From Ignavibacteriales bacterium (GTDB lineage: Bacteria; Bacteroidota; Ignavibacteria; Ignavibacteriales; Melioribacteraceae), in contig JAPLFG010000002.1 in assembly GCA_026390795.1 (NCBI GenBank), positions 124,001 to 188,000 on the forward strand: DNA of 64,000 nucleotides, written 5' to 3'. The notes beneath the pieces were generated by a model that was not told the origin of the DNA, searched no databases, and saw only the letters and a list, made by a program, of their open reading frames with translations. The translations under genes were made by a program, and so were the position numbers. The first letter of the stretch is position 1. Each line of letters opens with the position of its first letter. This document shows positions 43,416 to 52,867 of the stretch, piece by piece.

Positions 43416-44375
43416 ATGGCTAAGAAAAAATTTGCAGTAGGCGTTGATCTAGGGGGAACAACAATCAAAGTCGGTTTGGTTGATGTGAACGGAAAGATAA
43501 TTAAAAAAGTTTCCGCAGAGAGCCACTCATCAAAAGGTCCGGAAGTCGTTATCAAACAAATGAAAAAAGAAATTGAAGAAGTTATAAAAGGAACTCAGAA
43601 TAATATTTTAGGAATTGGAATTGGGGCACCAGGCGCCGTTAAATTGAAAAAAGGAACTGTTGAAAATCCGCCAAACTTTCATGGCTGGGGAAAAGTCCAC
43701 CTTGGCAATATCATTAAAAAAGAATTTGATCTTGATGTTTATGTGGAAAACGATGCCAATGCTGCGGCAATTGGAGAATTGATTTACGGTGCTGGAAAAT
43801 ATTATAAAAATTTTATTATGATAACGTTAGGCACCGGAGTTGGCGGAGGAATTATAATAGATAGAAAAATTTACCGCGGCGATACCGGAATCGGTGGGGA
43901 ACTTGGTCATATAACAATTGATAGTTCGGGTGCGAAATGCAAATGCGGATCAATCGGCTGCATAGAAGCATACATTGGGAAGGATTATCTTATCGAACGG
44001 ACTAGAATTAAACTTCTTGAGAGGAATGATTCTATCCTTTCTAATTTGACTAACGGGAATCTGGATTTACTTACTCCGAAATTAATTCAATCGGCTGTTG
44101 AGCAAGGCGATGAATTTTCGAAATCGGTTGTTGTTGATACGGGAACAAAACTCGGTTATGCTCTGGCATCAGCGGTTCATACATTGGATATTGCTACGAT
44201 AATTATAGGCGGCGGTATTGCCGGATTTGGCACATTATTGTTTGATGCTGTTGAAGCTACTCTAAAAGAAAGAGTGATGAAATCATTCCGTGATAGAATA
44301 ACTGTGAAACCGGCTAAATTGAAGAATGAAGCAGGAATAAAAGGTGCATCTGCACTTGTGTTTTATAAATCATAA
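43416..44375 (+). CDS. ROK-family glucokinase
   Basis: Cytosolic sugar kinase, 319 residues, probably ATP- or polyphosphate-dependent glucokinase, making glucose 6-phosphate. Motifs are GVDLGGTTIKVGLVD (ATP site), GIGIGAPGAVK, VENDANAAAIGELIYGAGK, ITLGTGVGGGIIID, GELGHIT and the zinc-binding CKCGSIGCIEAYIG characteristic of ROK proteins. No DNA-binding domain at the N-terminus, so it is a kinase rather than a ROK repressor. Natural partner of the two disaccharide phosphorylases upstream (free glucose is their common product). It starts 8 bases after the LEA gene. Confidence 0.92.
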   Translation: MAKKKFAVGVDLGGTTIKVGLVDVNGKIIKKVSAESHSSKGPEVVIKQMKKEIEEVIKGTQNNILGIGIGAPGAVKLKKGTVENPPNFHGWGKVHLGNIIKKEFDLDVYVENDANAAAIGELIYGAGKYYKNFIMITLGTGVGGGIIIDRKIYRGDTGIGGELGHITIDSSGAKCKCGSIGCIEAYIGKDYLIERTRIKLLERNDSILSNLTNGNLDLLTPKLIQSAVEQGDEFSKSVVVDTGTKLGYALASAVHTLDIATIIIGGGIAGFGTLLFDAVEATLKERVMKSFRDRITVKPAKLKNEAGIKGASALVFYKS

Positions 44376-44410
44376 TTTTGTAGTGAATAGAAAAAGAATT
44401 AAACCAATTG

Positions 44411-47005
44411 ATGAAGTATCTATCCACATTAATATTATTTTTGATCTGCACCTCTCTGTTTGCACAGCAAAAAGATACTCTCACATTTAAAAAAACTGAT
44501 TCTCTTTTAACGACTGTAAAAGATTCTCTTTCACAATCCGATACAGCCAAATCTCAAAAAAAATATGATGTTGATGCAGTTGTATTTTCCAGCTCATCCG
44601 ATTCGCTCATTTTCGATATTCCTCAAAAGAAAATGTATCTCTATGGTTCCGCAGATCTGAAATATAAAACAACTGAATTGAAGAGCGGAAAGATATTTGT
44701 TGATTACAAAACGAACGACCTTGAAGCATTTGGTATTGAGGACAAATCCGATACAGCAAAGGTAAAACTCAAAGAAGCTCCGCAGCTTGCTGAAGGAACT
44801 GATAAGTACGAGGGTGAAAGTATCAGATATAATTTCAAAAGCCAACGCGGATTTATAGCTCTCGCTAAAAATAAAAACAAAGGACAGAATTACGCGGGCG
44901 AGGATGTAAAGAAGGTTAATCAGAATACTTTTTTCATAAAGAACGGAACATTTACAACTTGCGACAACGATACACCTCATACATATTTTTCTGCAAGTGA
45001 AATGAAAGTCATACAGAAAGATAAAATTATTGCACGCTGGATTTTTATGTACATAGGCGGAGTTCCATTTCCAATCCCGCTGCCCTTTGCAGTTTTTCCA
45101 AATGAGACCGGAAGGAGATCGGGTTTAATAATTCCAACATACGGACAAGCGAACGATCGGGGGCAATATTTCAGCAACTTCGGATACTTCTTTGCGATAA
45201 GCGATTATATGGATTTAGCTCTCAACGGAGATTATTATTTCAAAGGAGGTTGGGGCACCCGCTCAAGATATCGTTATGCTAAACGATATGATTTTTCCGG
45301 TTCATTCAATGCAGGTTATTCAAATGTGGTTCGTGTGGATCCAACTAATTCTATAGAAAGCAGGCAGAAAGATTGGAATCTATCATTTTATCATAACCAA
45401 CAGATTAATCCAACTATGCGCCTCGATATTAATTTGCAATTTATTTCATCCAGCTATTTGACAAATAATAGTATCAACTATAACGATCTCTTATCACAAG
45501 ATATAACTTCAAATGCAACATTCAGTAAAGTGTGGGATGAATCCGGTGCGAGTATGTCAATCAATTACAGCAGAACACAGAATATTTCTACCGGGAATTT
45601 AAACGAATCACTGCCGAATATTAATTTTTCCAAATCAATGACTTATCCTTTTAAACGAGAAAATCTTGAATCCACGCTTGATCAGAAATGGTATGAGTTG
45701 ATCGGTTACAGTTATTCCGGTCAATTCACTAATAACCGGAGAACAGTTGACCATCATTTGGATATTCATGCGGGGTTTCAACATAATATCGCATTAAGCG
45801 CGTCTCCAAAGATCGGCTATTTTAATTTTTCACCGAGCTTTAACTACACCGAAAAATGGTATAACAAGCGCTTGAAGCAAGAGTATAAAACCATTGAGGT
45901 TACAAATCCTCAAACCGGAATCAAATCCACCAGAGACACATTGGTGGAATCTAATATCAATGAATTAAATTTTGTGCGCACATTTAATATGAGTGTTTCT
46001 GCTTCTACCAAACTTTATGGAATTATGAATCCAAATCTTTTAGGGATTGAATCGTTCAGACATACACTTATGCCTTCAGTATCTTATATTTACACCCCAA
46101 ATTTTTCAGATGATAAATGGGGATACTACGATTCGTACACATTGCCGGACGGCAAAGTTATCAGGTATGATAAATTCGGGAGAGAAATTTTCGGTGGAGT
46201 TTCTTCAGGACAGAGCCAGGCTTTGAATTTTTCTCTCGGTAATGTTTTTGAAATTAAGATGGCTAAAAGTCCTAACGATACAACCAAAGAGCAGAAAAAG
46301 ATTCAACTTCTCAATCTGAACGCAAGCGTCGGGTATAATTTTGCGGCAGATAGTTTGAGACTTTCCGATTTTAATTTGGGATACAGAACTCAAATCGGTG
46401 ATCTATTAAGTTTCTCCGGTTCATCATCATATACATTTTATGATTTTAAAGCCGGTCAGAAGGTCAATCAGTTCCTTGCTTCAAACAAAAAAGGATTGTT
46501 CCGGTTAACCAATTTCAATTTTTCCGTCTCAACAAGTATTACCGGAGAAAAAGTTAAAGGTAAAGAAGAAAATATAGAGCAGAATCAAACTGTTAAAGAA
46601 GAAAATAGCGTCTTCAATAAAAAAGATTATTCTGCATTATATGATGACAGCCAATCTCCGGATCTATCAATACCATGGAATTTAAGTTTGAGTTACAATT
46701 ATAATTTTTCCAAACCTACTCCCGATCAATCTTTTTCATCTTCGAATTTGAATGCCGATCTGGGATTCAGTTTAACAAAGAATTGGAAATTCACTTTGCG
46801 CGGCAGTTATGATTTTGACCGTAAAGAAATTTCTGCTCCTCAAATAACGATCTACCGCGATCTTCACTGCTGGGAAATGAATTTTACATGGAATCCGCTT
46901 GGGCTTTACAGCGGTTTTCATTTCGAGATTCGAATCAAAGCTTCGGAACTTCAAGATATAAAAATTACAAAATCGGGCGGGTTATACTCCGGTAAGAGAT
47001 ACTAG
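44411..47005 (+). CDS. lptD: LPS-assembly outer membrane protein LptD
   Basis: Outer-membrane beta-barrel that inserts lipopolysaccharide. Signal peptide to CTSLFAQQ; periplasmic OstA/LptD beta-jellyroll (about 45-190; KKMYLYGSADLKYKTTELKSGKIFVDY, EGESIRYNFKSQRGFI), then the barrel (from about 210: FPIPLPFAVFPNETGRRSGLIIP, YFSNFGYFFAISDYMDLALNGDYYF). Length 864 residues fits Bacteroidota LptD. The cysteines that form the disulfide network in E. coli are not evident. ATG 44411 chosen over TTG 44408. Last gene of the 40295-47005 operon. This supports a true LPS-containing outer membrane. Confidence 0.9.
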   Translation: MKYLSTLILFLICTSLFAQQKDTLTFKKTDSLLTTVKDSLSQSDTAKSQKKYDVDAVVFSSSSDSLIFDIPQKKMYLYGSADLKYKTTELKSGKIFVDYKTNDLEAFGIEDKSDTAKVKLKEAPQLAEGTDKYEGESIRYNFKSQRGFIALAKNKNKGQNYAGEDVKKVNQNTFFIKNGTFTTCDNDTPHTYFSASEMKVIQKDKIIARWIFMYIGGVPFPIPLPFAVFPNETGRRSGLIIPTYGQANDRGQYFSNFGYFFAISDYMDLALNGDYYFKGGWGTRSRYRYAKRYDFSGSFNAGYSNVVRVDPTNSIESRQKDWNLSFYHNQQINPTMRLDINLQFISSSYLTNNSINYNDLLSQDITSNATFSKVWDESGASMSINYSRTQNISTGNLNESLPNINFSKSMTYPFKRENLESTLDQKWYELIGYSYSGQFTNNRRTVDHHLDIHAGFQHNIALSASPKIGYFNFSPSFNYTEKWYNKRLKQEYKTIEVTNPQTGIKSTRDTLVESNINELNFVRTFNMSVSASTKLYGIMNPNLLGIESFRHTLMPSVSYIYTPNFSDDKWGYYDSYTLPDGKVIRYDKFGREIFGGVSSGQSQALNFSLGNVFEIKMAKSPNDTTKEQKKIQLLNLNASVGYNFAADSLRLSDFNLGYRTQIGDLLSFSGSSSYTFYDFKAGQKVNQFLASNKKGLFRLTNFNFSVSTSITGEKVKGKEENIEQNQTVKEENSVFNKKDYSALYDDSQSPDLSIPWNLSLSYNYNFSKPTPDQSFSSSNLNADLGFSLTKNWKFTLRGSYDFDRKEISAPQITIYRDLHCWEMNFTWNPLGLYSGFHFEIRIKASELQDIKITKSGGLYSGKRY

Positions 47006-47082
47006 ACGAATTTATACCATCTCTGTGTAATTTCAATTATTGTTTACAGTTTCGCTTAGTACTATTTATTTATTCAAACGGG

Positions 47083-47232
47083 TTGTGTGAATTAAAGAAT
47101 CTAGTTTTATATACTGTTGAAACAGTTAAAAAAACATTGTTTCAGTGATTAACCCCGCGATTAATCGCGGGGTTAGAAACACAAAGCACAATATTAGAAC
47201 CGTTTTAACGGTTTACATTCTAATTCACACAA
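47083..47232. mobile_element. 150-bp inverted-repeat element, three nested hairpins (MITE/REP-like)
   Basis: Outer ends TTGTGTGAATTA (47083-47094) and TAATTCACACAA (47221-47232) are perfect 12-base inverted repeats. Inside lie ACTGTT-GA-AACAGT (47113-47126), a central 24-base perfect palindrome AACCCCGCGATTAATCGCGGGGTT (47151-47174), and ACCGTT-TT-AACGGT (47199-47212). The two halves pair imperfectly along most of the length, and outer and side hairpins are mirror images around the centre. No coding sequence. It occupies the gap between lptD and the NDH-2 gene. Confidence 0.7.
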
Positions 47233-47292
47233 GGGGTTTATTCAATTATTTTTTATGCGGCATGCAATTAAATAAATTTGAAAGTTGAGTTT

Positions 47293-48531
47293 ATGAAGAA
47301 GGTAGTTATAATCGGTGGAGGATTTGGCGGACTAACGGCGGCCAAGTCTCTTAAGCATGCAGATGTTGAAATAACATTGATTGACAAAACAAACCATTAT
47401 TTATTCCAGCCGCTTCTTTATCAAGTTGCCACTGCAGCTCTTTCTCCGGGAGACATTGCTGCGCCGATACGCGCAATTCTGAACAATCAAAAAAATGTGC
47501 ACGTAATTATGAGCGAAGTAATAAATATAGATACGGAACAGAAAAAAGTTTTTTTACATGATGATCAGTTCGAATATGATTATTTGATTGTTGCAGTCGG
47601 TTCGCGTCATTCATATTTTGGAAAAGATGAATGGGAAAAATATGCACCCGGTTTAAAAGCAATTTCTGATGCTCTCTTTATCCGTGAAAAGATTTTACTT
47701 TCATTCGAGAAGGCAGAGCGTGCACACTTAGAAACAGAAATTCAGAAATATTTAACATTTGTAATTGTTGGAGGCGGACCAACCGGAGTTGAACTTGCCG
47801 GAGCCATTGCCGAAATTTCGAAGAAAACTATGCTTAAAGATTTCCGAAGTATTGATTCATCAAAAACAAAAATAATTTTAGTTGAAGCACAGAGCAGAAT
47901 CCTTTCAAGTTATGATCCTTATCTAAGCGAAAAAGCAAAAACTGAACTTGAATCACTTGGTGTAACTGTCATGTTAAATACAAAAGTTTCAGATATTAAT
48001 GAGCATGGTGTAAATCTCGGCGGAGAATTTATAGAAACACCAAACGTAATCTGGGCTGCGGGAAATGTGATACCGAGGATAATAAAAACTTTGAAAACAA
48101 ATTTAGATCATGCGGGAAGAGTGATTGTCGAAAATGATTGCAGCGTTAAAGATCATCCGGAAATATTTGTAATCGGGGATGCCGCATTGATTCTTAAAGA
48201 TAAAATGCCATTACAAGGAATTGCACCGGTCGCAATACAGCAAGGAAAGTTTGTGGCAAAAATAATTTTTCACAACATTCCCGAAGAAAAAAGAAAACCA
48301 TTCAAATATTTCGATAAGGGAAGTCTTGCGACAATAGGGCGCGCTAAAGCGGTTATGCAAATTGGAAAATTCAAAGCATCTGGATTTGTTGCCTGGATTG
48401 CATGGGTATTTGTTCACATTCTATATTTGATCGGTTTCCGCAACCGCTACAAAGTTTTAGCCGAGTGGATCTGGTATTATTTAACATACCGTCAAGGCAT
48501 CCGGTTAATTACGCAAAAAACGGATTTATGA
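47293..48531 (+). CDS. ndh: Type II NADH dehydrogenase (NDH-2)-like
   Basis: Peripheral membrane flavoprotein, about 412 residues, passing electrons from NADH to quinone without proton pumping. FAD-binding IIGGGFGGLTAAKSL, NKTNHYLFQPLLYQVATAALSPGDIAAPIR (typical of NDH-2), NADH-binding FVIVGGGPTGVELAGAIAE, and EIFVIGDAALI; the C-terminal helical tail (GFVAWIAWVFVHILYLIGFRNR) anchors it to the membrane. Start ATG 47293 rather than TTG 47278. Confidence 0.92.
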   Translation: MKKVVIIGGGFGGLTAAKSLKHADVEITLIDKTNHYLFQPLLYQVATAALSPGDIAAPIRAILNNQKNVHVIMSEVINIDTEQKKVFLHDDQFEYDYLIVAVGSRHSYFGKDEWEKYAPGLKAISDALFIREKILLSFEKAERAHLETEIQKYLTFVIVGGGPTGVELAGAIAEISKKTMLKDFRSIDSSKTKIILVEAQSRILSSYDPYLSEKAKTELESLGVTVMLNTKVSDINEHGVNLGGEFIETPNVIWAAGNVIPRIIKTLKTNLDHAGRVIVENDCSVKDHPEIFVIGDAALILKDKMPLQGIAPVAIQQGKFVAKIIFHNIPEEKRKPFKYFDKGSLATIGRAKAVMQIGKFKASGFVAWIAWVFVHILYLIGFRNRYKVLAEWIWYYLTYRQGIRLITQKTDL

Positions 48532-48541
48532 TTTTATACAA

Positions 48542-49189
48542 TTACATTTTTAAAAGTTTAAATGCGTGCATCCATTGACCGCTCTGAATTCCGGGTATGC
48601 ACCATAACATGCACAATGGTTCAATTGCTCTTGCTGATTCGGCTTTACCCATATCTTCCAATTCCCAACCAAATTGATTTAGAATTTCCTTCACTTCGTC
48701 TTTTGCTTTTTCATTATTACCGCAGATAAACATAGTAGGTTTTCCGCCGGGAAATTTCGGATCTACCATGAATGCATTTCCAACACAACTGAACGATTTC
48801 ACGAAATTAATCGTCGGATAAGCATTTTGAATTTTCTCCATTAGAGATTCATCAAGATTGGTAAAGAATTTTAATACACCGTTTTGCGGCGGTGCATCGG
48901 CAATCGGGTTTGTTGTATCAATTACAGTTTTACCTGAAAGGGAAGACGGATTTGCCAATTCAATTGCTTTTAGTGCAGCGGTTCCTTTCACAGCTAAAAC
49001 AATTAACTCTCCAAATGAAGCAGCATCGGCAAAACTTCCAACGCTTGCATTCGCGCCGGCTTTCGATTTCCATTCTGATAATTTACCTGTATTGCTTGTA
49101 CCGATTTTTACTTGGTATCCATATTTCAAAAATCCGTTTGCCAGTGCCTGACCAACAACACCTGAACCGAGTACTCCGATTTTTTTCAT
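48542..49189 (-). CDS. NADP oxidoreductase, F420-dependent type
   Basis: 215-residue Rossmann-fold protein: MKKIGVLGSGVVGQALANGF, KIGTSNTGKLSEW, ELIVLAVKG, VIDTTNPIADAPPQNGVLKFF. It belongs to the coenzyme F420-dependent NADP oxidoreductase (NpdG/Fno-like) family, but many members outside F420-using organisms are NAD(P)H-dependent reductases without F420. No other F420 gene was seen. Sits alone, 10 bases past the convergent ndh stop. Confidence 0.8.
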   Translation of the reverse strand: MKKIGVLGSGVVGQALANGFLKYGYQVKIGTSNTGKLSEWKSKAGANASVGSFADAASFGELIVLAVKGTAALKAIELANPSSLSGKTVIDTTNPIADAPPQNGVLKFFTNLDESLMEKIQNAYPTINFVKSFSCVGNAFMVDPKFPGGKPTMFICGNNEKAKDEVKEILNQFGWELEDMGKAESARAIEPLCMLWCIPGIQSGQWMHAFKLLKM

Positions 49190-49338
49190 GATGGTTATCC
49201 TTTCTTATTTTCTACATAACAAAAATTTGCACGAAAAAAGTTCAATCGGAAAATGATAATAAGTGGCGGGTTTATCACTTAGGTGAAATTTGGTTTAGTA
49301 TTTCGAATGATGAAAAAAAGATGCTTCTGTTTATAAAT

Positions 49339-50100
49339 CTAAATTAACTTTTGATCTCTCAAGAACGGCAATTTATTTCTTGTTTCGGCGATCATTTGAA
49401 GATCAATTTCCGTTTCAATAATTTTTTCTGAGTTTTCGACCATAACAATTTCATTCCCCATCGGATCGAAAACTGCGCTGCAGCCGTTGTATTTATTACC
49501 CGGATCATCACCAACTCGATTTACGCCAATCATAAAACATTGATTTTCAATTGCGCGGGCTTTGAGTAATGTTTTCCAATGTTCAATCCGAGGTATTGGC
49601 CAGTTTGCAATGTTGATTAATATATCAACTTGTTCTTTTGAATAGAGACGGTATAATTCCGGAAATCGTAAATCGTAACAGACACTCAAGCCAATTTTGA
49701 TCTGATCAATTTTTGTTACGACAGTTTCTTCCCCTGCTGAATACCATTTATCTTCTTGTGCATTACTAAAAGGATGTATTTTTCTGTATCGCGCTTTGAT
49801 AAGGCCAAATGAATCGAAATGAGTTAGTGAGTTGTAAATATTTTTGTCGTCACGTTCAATGATTCCGGCAAAAAGATCAGTCTTAATTCTCTCGGCAAGG
49901 TGAATAAAATATTTAGTTCCGGTCCCGTCAATTTCTTCGGCAAACTTTTCGGATTTCATTGTAAAACCGGTTAAAGTCATTTCCGGAAAAATGAGCATAT
50001 CAAATTTTGTTTTGGATCCCTTTAAAAGATCTTCGATTTTCAAAATATTTTCTTCAACATTTTCCCAGAGAGGGGAATACTGAACCAAGCCGATTTTCAT
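49339..50100 (-). CDS. Nitrilase-superfamily amidase (omega-amidase-like)
   Basis: Carbon-nitrogen hydrolase of 253 residues with catalytic Glu in IFPEMTLTGF, Lys in RYRKIHPF and Cys in SVCYDLRFPELYR. The arrangement and length match omega-amidase/2-oxoglutaramate hydrolase (YafV/Nit2-like), which clears 2-oxoglutaramate and 2-oxosuccinamate, but other small amides are possible. Cytosolic. It is the first gene of the minus strand from 50100, divergent from the SpmAB gene. Confidence 0.87.
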   Translation of the reverse strand: MKIGLVQYSPLWENVEENILKIEDLLKGSKTKFDMLIFPEMTLTGFTMKSEKFAEEIDGTGTKYFIHLAERIKTDLFAGIIERDDKNIYNSLTHFDSFGLIKARYRKIHPFSNAQEDKWYSAGEETVVTKIDQIKIGLSVCYDLRFPELYRLYSKEQVDILINIANWPIPRIEHWKTLLKARAIENQCFMIGVNRVGDDPGNKYNGCSAVFDPMGNEIVMVENSEKIIETEIDLQMIAETRNKLPFLRDQKLI

Positions 50101-50208
50101 CTTTATTCTCCATTCTATTTTCTCAAGTGTAAATTAAATAAAATCTGTCTTTTACGATGATAATTTTTAATTTGCAGATGAATCAATCACACATCAGAGA
50201 AACATTGC

Positions 50209-51837
50209 ATGCTAAATTACATCTGGCTAGGATTACTGTTCCTAGGTATAGGAACTGCGCTTACACTCGATGTTGTAAATCAATCAAATAATAGATACCG
50301 GAACGGTGAACCTATTGATGTGACAGTTTCATTCGATTCCACTTCTACAGGTCGTACTAAACCTTTTGATGCATCTCTGAAAATTTCTTCCAATACTATT
50401 GGAAAATTTTACGGCTCATACCAAAATGAGGAAATAGATCAGAAAGTAAAACTTGTCTACAATGAAAAAGATAAAAGTTATGCAGTTTACATGATTGTGG
50501 ATGATAAATCACCGGCGATTTGGCAAGAGATGGCAAAAGTTTCCGGTAAAGAAAATGATTTGGGTGGAAAACTTTTTTTGAAAAATAAAGCAGGAATAAA
50601 TTCATTCAATGGCGGGTTAATTCTAGAAAAAATTTCTTTCGCAAAGATGAAAGAGGTTACTGATGCCGCAATCGATTATGCCGGCAAAGCAGTTAACATT
50701 GCAATTGGCTTAGTTGGAATTATGGCGCTGTGGCTTGGAATTATGAAAATAGCCGAGCAATCCGGACTAATTTCTATTATCGCAAGATCAGTAAAGCCAA
50801 TCACCAAATTTTTATTTCCGGATGTTCCGCACGATCATCCCGCAATGGGTGCGATGATTATGAACATATCGGCAAACATGCTTGGTTTAGGAAATGCCGC
50901 CACTCCATTCGGACTCAAAGCAATGGATGAATTGGAAAAATTAAATCCTGAAAAAGGAACCGCTACAAATGCAATGTGTACTTTTCTCGCGATTAACACC
51001 GCAGGTTTAACTTTGATACCGGCAACTGCAATTGCAGTAAGAGCCGCCGCCGGCAGCAGCGATCCAACAATCATTATCGGTACATCAATTTTCGGTGCAT
51101 CATGCGCAACGATTGTCGGAGTCCTATCCGCAAAGATTTTAGAAAAATTTCCGATGAGCTTTTCAGACTCGATGAACTACCTTAAATCCAAGTGGAAATT
51201 TTTTATAGCGCTTTTCGTAATCGCTTTTATAATTGCACTTCTTGCAGCAACAGGTTTGCTAACAAAATTATTTTCTAGTTTGGGATTTATCAACGCAGAA
51301 GGATTAAAAGCTCTCATTCAAATTATTTCAACTCTCGCAATTCCGCTCATCATAATTTCATTTGTACTTTTTGGTGTATTTAAAAAAATAAAAATTTACG
51401 AAGTCTTTGTGGATGGAGCGAAAGAGGGTTTCAACGTGGCTTTGAGAATAATTCCTTACTTGGTTGCCATGCTTGTTGCAATGGGAATTTTCAGAGCGGG
51501 CGGCGCTATGGAATTTTTGATGATCATTATATCTCCGGCTACAAATTTGATCGGCTTTCCACCGGAAGCAATACCGATGGCTCTGATGCGTCCTCTTTCC
51601 GGAAGCGGTTCGCTCGGTATTATGTCTGAAATAATGACGATTCACGGACCGGATTCATTTATTGGAATTCTTGTTTCGACAATTATGGGAAGTACCGAAA
51701 CAACTTTTTATGTGCTTGCACTCTACTTTGGTTCAGTAAGTATAAAACGAACTCGGCACGCGGTTGCAGTTGGAATTCTTGCAGACATCGCCGGAATTCT
51801 CGGGGCTTTATTCATTGTAAAACTTTTATTCGGTTAA
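50209..51837 (+). CDS. Fused SpmA/SpmB (nucleoside-recognition Gate) membrane protein
   Basis: 542-residue inner-membrane protein. After an N-terminal helix and an exported soluble segment (about 20-150) there are two Gate (nucleoside recognition) repeats: the first like SpmA (GLVGIMALWLGIMKIAEQSG, MNISANMLGLGNAATPFGLKAMDEL), the second like SpmB (VALRIIPYLVAMLVAMGIFRAGGAMEF, MRPLSGSGSLGIMSEIMTIHGPDSFIG). In Bacillus these two proteins act in spore core dehydration; in Gram-negatives the fusion is a transporter-like protein of unknown substrate. It is the first gene of a possible operon with the following dehydrogenase (17-base gap). Confidence 0.88.
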   Translation: MLNYIWLGLLFLGIGTALTLDVVNQSNNRYRNGEPIDVTVSFDSTSTGRTKPFDASLKISSNTIGKFYGSYQNEEIDQKVKLVYNEKDKSYAVYMIVDDKSPAIWQEMAKVSGKENDLGGKLFLKNKAGINSFNGGLILEKISFAKMKEVTDAAIDYAGKAVNIAIGLVGIMALWLGIMKIAEQSGLISIIARSVKPITKFLFPDVPHDHPAMGAMIMNISANMLGLGNAATPFGLKAMDELEKLNPEKGTATNAMCTFLAINTAGLTLIPATAIAVRAAAGSSDPTIIIGTSIFGASCATIVGVLSAKILEKFPMSFSDSMNYLKSKWKFFIALFVIAFIIALLAATGLLTKLFSSLGFINAEGLKALIQIISTLAIPLIIISFVLFGVFKKIKIYEVFVDGAKEGFNVALRIIPYLVAMLVAMGIFRAGGAMEFLMIIISPATNLIGFPPEAIPMALMRPLSGSGSLGIMSEIMTIHGPDSFIGILVSTIMGSTETTFYVLALYFGSVSIKRTRHAVAVGILADIAGILGALFIVKLLFG

Positions 51838-51854
51838 ACTTTGGAATTATTTTT

Positions 51855-52817
51855 ATGAAGAGAATTTTCATTACAAGAAAAATGGTTGGTAATGCGGAAC
51901 TCAACTTGAAAAAGAAAGAGTTGCATGTAAAAATTTACAAGGAAGATCATCCTATACCAAAAGAAGAACTTATCAAAAGAGTCAAAGATGTTGATGCGTT
52001 GATCTGTCACGTAACAGATAGAATTGATAAAGAAGTAATTGATAGTATGAATAAATGCAAAGTGATATCGAATTATGCGGTCGGTTATAACAATATTGAT
52101 GTTGAATATGCAAACTCCAAAGGAATTATAGTTACTAATACTCCTAATATTTTAACAGATTCAACAGCAGATATTGCGGTTGCTCTTGTACTGGCTTGCG
52201 CACGGAGATTGCGTGATGGGGAAATGTTAATGCGTTCCGGAAAATTTACCGGGTACAAACCTCATCTTCTTTTAGGAATTGAATTAAAAGGTAAAACTGT
52301 AGGAATTATTGGCGCGGGAGGAATCGGTTTTGCAACCGCAAAACGGTTACAAGGATTTGGAACGAAAATTATTTATTTCAACAGAAGTAGAAACGAAAAA
52401 TTTGAAAATGAATTATCGGCAAATAGAGTTTCGCTCAATTTTCTTTTAAAATCATCGGACATAATCAGTGTTCATCTTCCTTCATTAAAAGAAACTTTCC
52501 ATATTCTGAATAAGACCAATCTGAAACTGATGAAGAAAACCGCAATCCTGGTAAACACTTCAAGAGGCGAGATTATTGAAGAAAGATATTTGATCGAGAT
52601 GTTAAAAAAGAAAAAAATCTTCGCAGCCGGTTTCGATGTCTATGAAGGCGAACCGAATGTTAATCCGGAACTTTTCAAATTAGAAAATGTCTTTCTGTTA
52701 CCTCATATCGGAAGTGCAACAATTGAAGCGCGGAGCGCGATTGCAGAACTTTGTATAAAAAATGTAATTGCAGTATTGGGTGGAAATAAGCCAATAACTC
52801 CAGTCAATCTAAATTGA
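51855..52817 (+). CDS. D-2-hydroxyacid dehydrogenase
   Basis: Cytosolic, 320 residues, glyoxylate/hydroxypyruvate reductase-like. NAD-binding VGIIGAGGIGFATAKRLQGFG; catalytic Arg in LVNTSRGEII, Glu in FDVYEGEPNVNPELF and His in LPHIGSATIEARSA, all present. Substrate (glycerate, glyoxylate, hydroxypyruvate or lactate) is not decided by sequence. Start ATG 51855, 17 bases after the SpmAB stop. Confidence 0.9.
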   Translation: MKRIFITRKMVGNAELNLKKKELHVKIYKEDHPIPKEELIKRVKDVDALICHVTDRIDKEVIDSMNKCKVISNYAVGYNNIDVEYANSKGIIVTNTPNILTDSTADIAVALVLACARRLRDGEMLMRSGKFTGYKPHLLLGIELKGKTVGIIGAGGIGFATAKRLQGFGTKIIYFNRSRNEKFENELSANRVSLNFLLKSSDIISVHLPSLKETFHILNKTNLKLMKKTAILVNTSRGEIIEERYLIEMLKKKKIFAAGFDVYEGEPNVNPELFKLENVFLLPHIGSATIEARSAIAELCIKNVIAVLGGNKPITPVNLN

Positions 52818-52867
52818 ATCTAGCTGCCATAATAACTATTTTGCATTCAAAATAAATCGTGAGTTTT

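Noticed and set aside
44594-44980. Minus-strand open frame of 128 codons
   Set aside because: Antisense to the LptD jellyroll; low complexity hydrophobic residues from complementary codons.
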